A DNA stretch of 29,664 nucleotides from Vibrio tasmaniensis 1F-187 (GTDB taxonomy: Bacteria > Pseudomonadota > Gammaproteobacteria > Enterobacterales > Vibrionaceae). Position numbers and translations under genes: made by a program. Below are positions 26,306-29,664 of this stretch, piece after piece. The stretch lies in contig NZ_AJZM02000019.1 in assembly GCF_000272405.2 (NCBI RefSeq), positions 1-29,664 on the forward strand, read 5' to 3'. Positions within the stretch are counted from its first letter, which is position 1, and the number at the start of each line of letters is the position of its first letter. The notes below the pieces were generated by a model. That model saw nothing but the letters and a program-made list of their open reading frames with translations, made no database searches and was not told the origin of the DNA.

Positions 26306-27868
26306 ATGGGTACTAAAATTAATAAACTAGCATTAGGTGTTGGCTTATTAGCAGCTTCTTCAGCGGCAATAGCAGCAGAAAAACCAAACATTCTTGCTAT
26401 CTGGGGTGATGACATTGGTGTATTCAACATCAGTGCATACAACAACGGTATGATGGGTTACGAAACACCTAACATCGACCGTATTGCTAACGAAGGCGCA
26501 CTATTTACTGACCACTACGGTCAACAATCGTGTACTGCTGGCCGTGCTGCATTCCTAACCGGCCAAGAACCTTTCCGTACAGGTCTACTGACTATCGGTA
26601 TGCCGGGCTCTGACCATGGTATCCCTGATTGGGCTCCAACTATCGCAGACCTTCTTAAAGAACAGGGCTACATGACAGCTCAGTTCGGTAAAAACCACAT
26701 GGGTGACCAAGATAAGCATCTTCCAACGAACCACGGTTTCGACCAGTTCTTTGGTAACCTTTATCACCTAAATGCGGAAGAAGAGCCAGAGACATACTAC
26801 TACCCTAAAGATCCTGAGTTCCGTAAGAACTTTGGCCCTCGTGGTGTAATCAAGTCGACTTCTGACGGTAAGATTGAAGATACAGGCCCTATGACGCGTA
26901 AGCGTATGGAGCATGCGGATGAAGAGTTCCTAGAAGAATCTTTAGCATTCATGGAAAAAGCGGTGAAAGCTGACAAACCATTCTTCATCTGGCACAACAC
27001 GACTCGCATGCACGTTTGGACTCGTCTACAAGAGAAATACCAAGGCGCGTCGGGTATCAGCATCTACGCAGATGGCATGTTAGAGCACGATGACCAAGTG
27101 GGTATCCTCCTAGACAAACTTGATGAGCTTAAGATCGCAGACAACACTATCGTCATCTACTCTACCGATAACGGTGCAGAGACAGTTTCTTGGCCTGATG
27201 GCGGTGCTACTTACTTCCACGGGGAGAAAGGTACAACTTACGAAGGCGGTATGCGTGTTCCTCAGTTAGTTCGCTGGCCTGGTACTATCAAGCCGGGAAC
27301 TAAGATCAACGACATCATGGGTCACCAAGACTGGATCCCGACTCTACTAGCAGCCGCTGGTGATGATAAAGTGGTTGATAAACTGGCTTCTGACAAAGGT
27401 GCGACTTACAACGGTAAAAACTGGCGTGTACACCTAGATGGTTACAACTTCCTACCTTACTTCCAAGGTAAAGAAGAGAAAGGCCCTCGTGACAGCATGC
27501 TTTACTTCTCTGCTAACGCTGAACTAAATGCGGTACGTTGGAATGACTTCAAGATTTCATTCGCTGTTATGGACGGTAACATTGTTGATGCCGTGCGTTT
27601 CCAACCAAACTGGCCTCAAGTCGTTCACCTACGTGCTGATCCATTCGAAAAAGCACCACACGAATCGGGCATGTACCTACGTTGGATGGCAGACAACATG
27701 TGGCTATTCGTACCTGTAGGCGGCAAAGTACAAGAGTTCATGAACACGCTACCTGACTACCCTATGCAGCAAAGCCAAGTGTTGAACCCTGGTAACTTCA
27801 ACCAGAATGCTTACATGCTTCAAGGTAAACTTAAGCAACTAGAAGCGGCAGCAGCGCAAGCTAAATAA
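26306..27868 (+). CDS. Cys-type sulfatase B (arylsulfatase family)
   Basis: 520 residues. The signal peptide ends AIAA, then AEKPNILAIWGDD; the activation motif is SCTAGRA with C76, so the enzyme needs formylglycine at this Cys. GKNHMGD, STDNGAE and the FHGEKGTTYEGGMRVP region follow family consensus. It is a clear paralogue of sulfatase A over its whole length; the two share an almost identical stretch of about 37 residues after FFGNLYHLNAEEEPE. Codons are biased toward forms typical of highly expressed Vibrio genes (CTA for Leu, GGT, CGT, AAC), which suggests strong expression. An amphipathic, Ala/Gln-rich C-terminal helix is not found in sulfatase A. The substrate is unknown. Confidence 0.92.
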   Translation: MGTKINKLALGVGLLAASSAAIAAEKPNILAIWGDDIGVFNISAYNNGMMGYETPNIDRIANEGALFTDHYGQQSCTAGRAAFLTGQEPFRTGLLTIGMPGSDHGIPDWAPTIADLLKEQGYMTAQFGKNHMGDQDKHLPTNHGFDQFFGNLYHLNAEEEPETYYYPKDPEFRKNFGPRGVIKSTSDGKIEDTGPMTRKRMEHADEEFLEESLAFMEKAVKADKPFFIWHNTTRMHVWTRLQEKYQGASGISIYADGMLEHDDQVGILLDKLDELKIADNTIVIYSTDNGAETVSWPDGGATYFHGEKGTTYEGGMRVPQLVRWPGTIKPGTKINDIMGHQDWIPTLLAAAGDDKVVDKLASDKGATYNGKNWRVHLDGYNFLPYFQGKEEKGPRDSMLYFSANAELNAVRWNDFKISFAVMDGNIVDAVRFQPNWPQVVHLRADPFEKAPHESGMYLRWMADNMWLFVPVGGKVQEFMNTLPDYPMQQSQVLNPGNFNQNAYMLQGKLKQLEAAAAQAK

Positions 27869-27905
27869 TTAGCTAAAGCTTAACCAACCCTAGGAAAGTG
27901 AAACC

Positions 27906-27939
27906 AAGCCGTGATAGCTCAAGCGCTATCACGGCTTTT
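27906..27939 (+). terminator. Rho-independent terminator after sulfatase B
   Basis: Perfect 13-bp stem AAGCCGTGATAGC with its complement, 6-base loop (TCAAGC), then TTTT. Confidence 0.92.
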
Positions 27940-27981
27940 CAGTATATCAACAATGAAAACTGTCCCACATAAGCCTTTAAC

Positions 27982-28046
27982 AAACGAGTGACGAACAAGG
28001 TTATCCGCATACATTTACTCGCATAGCCTTGTAGCTCGCCTCGTTT
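27982..28046. other. Long imperfect hairpin upstream of the UPF0319 gene
   Basis: Outer stem AAACGAG (27982-27988) pairs with CTCGTTT (28040-28046); inner stem ACAAGGTTAT (27995-28004) pairs with ATAGCCTTGT (28023-28032) with one G-U pair. An 18-base apical loop remains. No T tract follows, so it is not a typical terminator. It could be a structured leader or a small dispersed repeat. Confidence 0.5.
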
Positions 28047-28151
28047 ATGACCGTTACGTTAAGATTACGCAAATTTTTTCAAATCCCACGGACATCACTT
28101 GAAATACAGAGATATGCGTGCGATTGTATTTTAACTCACCCTAACAACTGT

Positions 28152-28811
28152 ATGATTATGAAGACAATCCAAAGCATTGCCCTACTCTCAGCTATCGTTG
28201 CTGCACCTTCAGTATTAGCTGACGTTGAAATCCAAGTTCCATCCAGTGTTGATATTCTAGCGGTTAACGAAGCTAAGCCTGACTTAGACGGCGGCTTATT
28301 CTCTTCTCATAAAACACTGACGTTACCAGATGGCCAAAACCAAATCGTATTCCAATATCAACTTGCATTTGATAAAGGTAACGATCGTGAATTCGTAGAC
28401 AGCGACGCTGTTATCGCAACATTCGATGCGACTGATACCACACTGACTTTCGACCTGCCAAAATACCGCAACACAGCAGAAGCAAAATCTGGGTTTAAAA
28501 ACTTAGAGTGGAGCCTTGTTGACGAGAACCAGAATGAAATCAGCGTTAAGCAAGACAAGCTAGTTAAAGACGGTATGCAAATTGGACGTAAATACCCTCA
28601 AGAAGCAAAAGAATACAACCAGCAAGGCGGCATTGCTGCACTAGCTATAGGTACAACAGCAGGCGCAACAGCGGCGGTTGTTCAACCTGTAACACTTCCA
28701 GCAAAAATTGATGGAAATGCGGCTAACACAGCTGAAGAAATGTTGTATTTTTGGTACGAAAAAGCCGATGCTGAAACGAAGCAGAAATTCAAAGATTACG
28801 TGAACAAGTAG
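28152..28811 (+). CDS. UPF0319 / DUF2057 (YccT, CsgI-like) periplasmic protein
   Basis: From the ATG at 28152 (or 28158, two codons later) the protein has about 219 residues, the usual length of UPF0319. It has a signal peptide ending SVLA, then the mature start DVEIQVPSSVDILAVN. The open frame upstream to 28047 would spoil the signal peptide and is not used. No strong ribosome binding site is visible before either ATG. Recognisable segments are LTLPDGQNQIVFQY and the C-terminal MLYFWYEKAD. The E. coli relative YccT/CsgI inhibits curli assembly; no curli genes are seen here, so the role may differ. A strong terminator follows. Confidence 0.85.
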   Translation: MIMKTIQSIALLSAIVAAPSVLADVEIQVPSSVDILAVNEAKPDLDGGLFSSHKTLTLPDGQNQIVFQYQLAFDKGNDREFVDSDAVIATFDATDTTLTFDLPKYRNTAEAKSGFKNLEWSLVDENQNEISVKQDKLVKDGMQIGRKYPQEAKEYNQQGGIAALAIGTTAGATAAVVQPVTLPAKIDGNAANTAEEMLYFWYEKADAETKQKFKDYVNK

Positions 28812-28851
28812 ATTCGATTACGAACAAGTCTATAAAATATCTCGTTCAAAC

Positions 28852-28882
28852 CAAAGAAGCTGGCACACTGCCAGCTTCTTTG
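28852..28882. terminator. Bidirectional Rho-independent terminator
   Basis: Perfect 14-bp stem CAAAGAAGCTGGCA with its complement and a 3-base loop (CAC). It lies between the convergent UPF0319 and GNAT genes. The T tract on either side is short. Confidence 0.82.
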
Positions 28883-28916
28883 ATTTCATCTAAATAGGAC
28901 GTTATAGGTGTAACAA

Positions 28917-29411
28917 TCAACGATAATCAGGTCTAATCCTCGACATCAACAACATATCAATGTATTTCCCGCCTTTGAATGTACTCAGCCTTTTAGTGCC
29001 TTCTAACTGAAAACCTACTCGTTCATACAAAGCAATGGCAGCGTTGTTATCGGCATGAACCTCTAGCTCCAGACGGACCAGATTAAGCCAATTATCAGCC
29101 TGATTAATCGCTTCTTTCATTAATGCCTTCCCAACCCCTTTGCCGTGTGCATCAGGGTGAATCGCAATCCCTAAGCCAGCACTATGTCGGTCTCTCACCT
29201 TAGTCGTCATGAATAAGGTAATGTGCCCAACGACTTTACCTGACACTTCTGCGACTAAAGTGAAATGGTCTGAATGACCAAACAATCGCTCCACTTGATC
29301 AGAGCTAAGAAAAGGTTTTTGTGAGGTATTTTCTGATACTGATGAATGACGATAAATATCAAAAATGTCTTGGTTGTCTGTGGTTTCAAGATGTCTAATT
29401 TGTATTTCCAA
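28917..29411 (-). CDS. GNAT N-acetyltransferase, YhhY/AaaT-like
   Basis: 164 residues, cytoplasmic, single GNAT domain. The acetyl-CoA pyrophosphate loop is HGKGVGKALM (motif A), preceded by GLGIAIHPDA; the C-terminal half (the ADNWLNLVRLELEV stretch, DNNAAIALYERVGFQLEGT and YIDMLLMSR) resembles E. coli YhhY/AaaT, an acetyltransferase acting on certain amino acids. The substrate in this organism is not shown. It is a single-gene unit convergent with the UPF0319 gene. Confidence 0.87.
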   Translation of the reverse strand: MEIQIRHLETTDNQDIFDIYRHSSVSENTSQKPFLSSDQVERLFGHSDHFTLVAEVSGKVVGHITLFMTTKVRDRHSAGLGIAIHPDAHGKGVGKALMKEAINQADNWLNLVRLELEVHADNNAAIALYERVGFQLEGTKRLSTFKGGKYIDMLLMSRIRPDYR

Positions 29412-29664
29412 AGTGATTCCTTACTGTCTATTTCTATCCTTAAGCTAATTTTCATATTACGGATAGCAACGAGTAGCTACAACCGTAAGTGACAGAAATA
29501 ATTGAATAATCGTCATAGCCCATAAAACAGTCGCCACAGCCCATAAATAACAAACTCAAATACTAAAAATGCACCATTGAAGGCCCTCACTCGCCTGTTC
29601 ATAGAGTAAAGTTCGCTCTCGAAGCAAATAGCTCAAAGGTATAATAATACCAATCGTAGTAAAT
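29412..29664. other. Gene-free right end of window
   Basis: No open frame with a credible start. It holds a short direct repeat (AGCCCATAAA at 29517-29526, repeated as AGCCCATAAA at 29538-29547) and an inverted repeat GGTAT-AATA-ATACC at 29638-29651 at the very end. The latter may be the edge of a longer element that continues past the window. Confidence 0.4.

Noticed and set aside
9670..27868. Genomic island or prophage
   Set aside because: No integrase, transposase, tRNA or attachment repeats are visible and base composition does not change noticeably across the block.
28047..28151. N-terminal extension of the UPF0319 protein
   Set aside because: It precedes a complete signal peptide, overlaps the hairpin region and makes the protein longer than the family.

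Overview
The window looks like a chromosomal segment of a marine gammaproteobacterium, most likely a Vibrio. The reasons are the moderate GC content, the UPF0319 (YccT/CsgI-like) and YhhY-like genes, the MoxR/Bat operon next to an octaheme cytochrome, and the marine-type sulfatase set. This placement is inference; no rRNA or tRNA gene is visible to confirm it.

Layout. (1) 1-2961: two overlapping HlyB-type ABC exporter genes, the first cut by the window edge. Both NBDs are degenerate. (2) 3069-3443: a small hypothetical. (3) 3621-8398: a 22-bp perfect palindrome, then a compact three-gene unit encoding a hybrid histidine kinase with two closely similar receivers, a PstS-like periplasmic protein and an outer-membrane beta-barrel, ended by a bidirectional terminator. 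(4) 8506-13789: a secreted HEAT/TPR protein and an anaerobic sulfatase maturase (anSME) on the minus strand. Divergent from them are an FGE-like lipoprotein without the FGE cysteines and a PafA-type alkaline phosphatase. (5) 13994-21632: a LysR regulator and a translationally coupled six-gene operon (MoxR, DUF58, DUF4381, VWA/BatA, VWA-TPR/BatB-C, BatD). (6) 21817-27868: an octaheme c-type cytochrome with a HEAT/TPR tail, and two divergent Cys-type sulfatases. (7) 28152-29411: a UPF0319 protein and a YhhY-like GNAT acetyltransferase.

How the parts may work together. Both sulfatases carry the C-T-A-G-R motif that anSME can convert to formylglycine, and anSME lies in the same neighbourhood. The FGE-like lipoprotein cannot do this by the known mechanism. 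The secreted HEAT/TPR protein at 8506-9582 aligns by eye with the C-terminal half of the octaheme cytochrome, so the two ends of the cluster are linked by paralogy. An 11-bp motif (TCATCGATRTG) occurs three times around the cytochrome and sulfatase promoters, which suggests co-regulation. My best candidate for an undescribed system is therefore the whole 8.5-27.9 kb block. It would be a periplasmic sulfate/phosphate-ester hydrolysis module with its own maturase, a MoxR/Bat membrane chaperone-like complex, and a HEAT/TPR scaffold present in heme-bearing and heme-free forms. That functional link is a hypothesis from context only.
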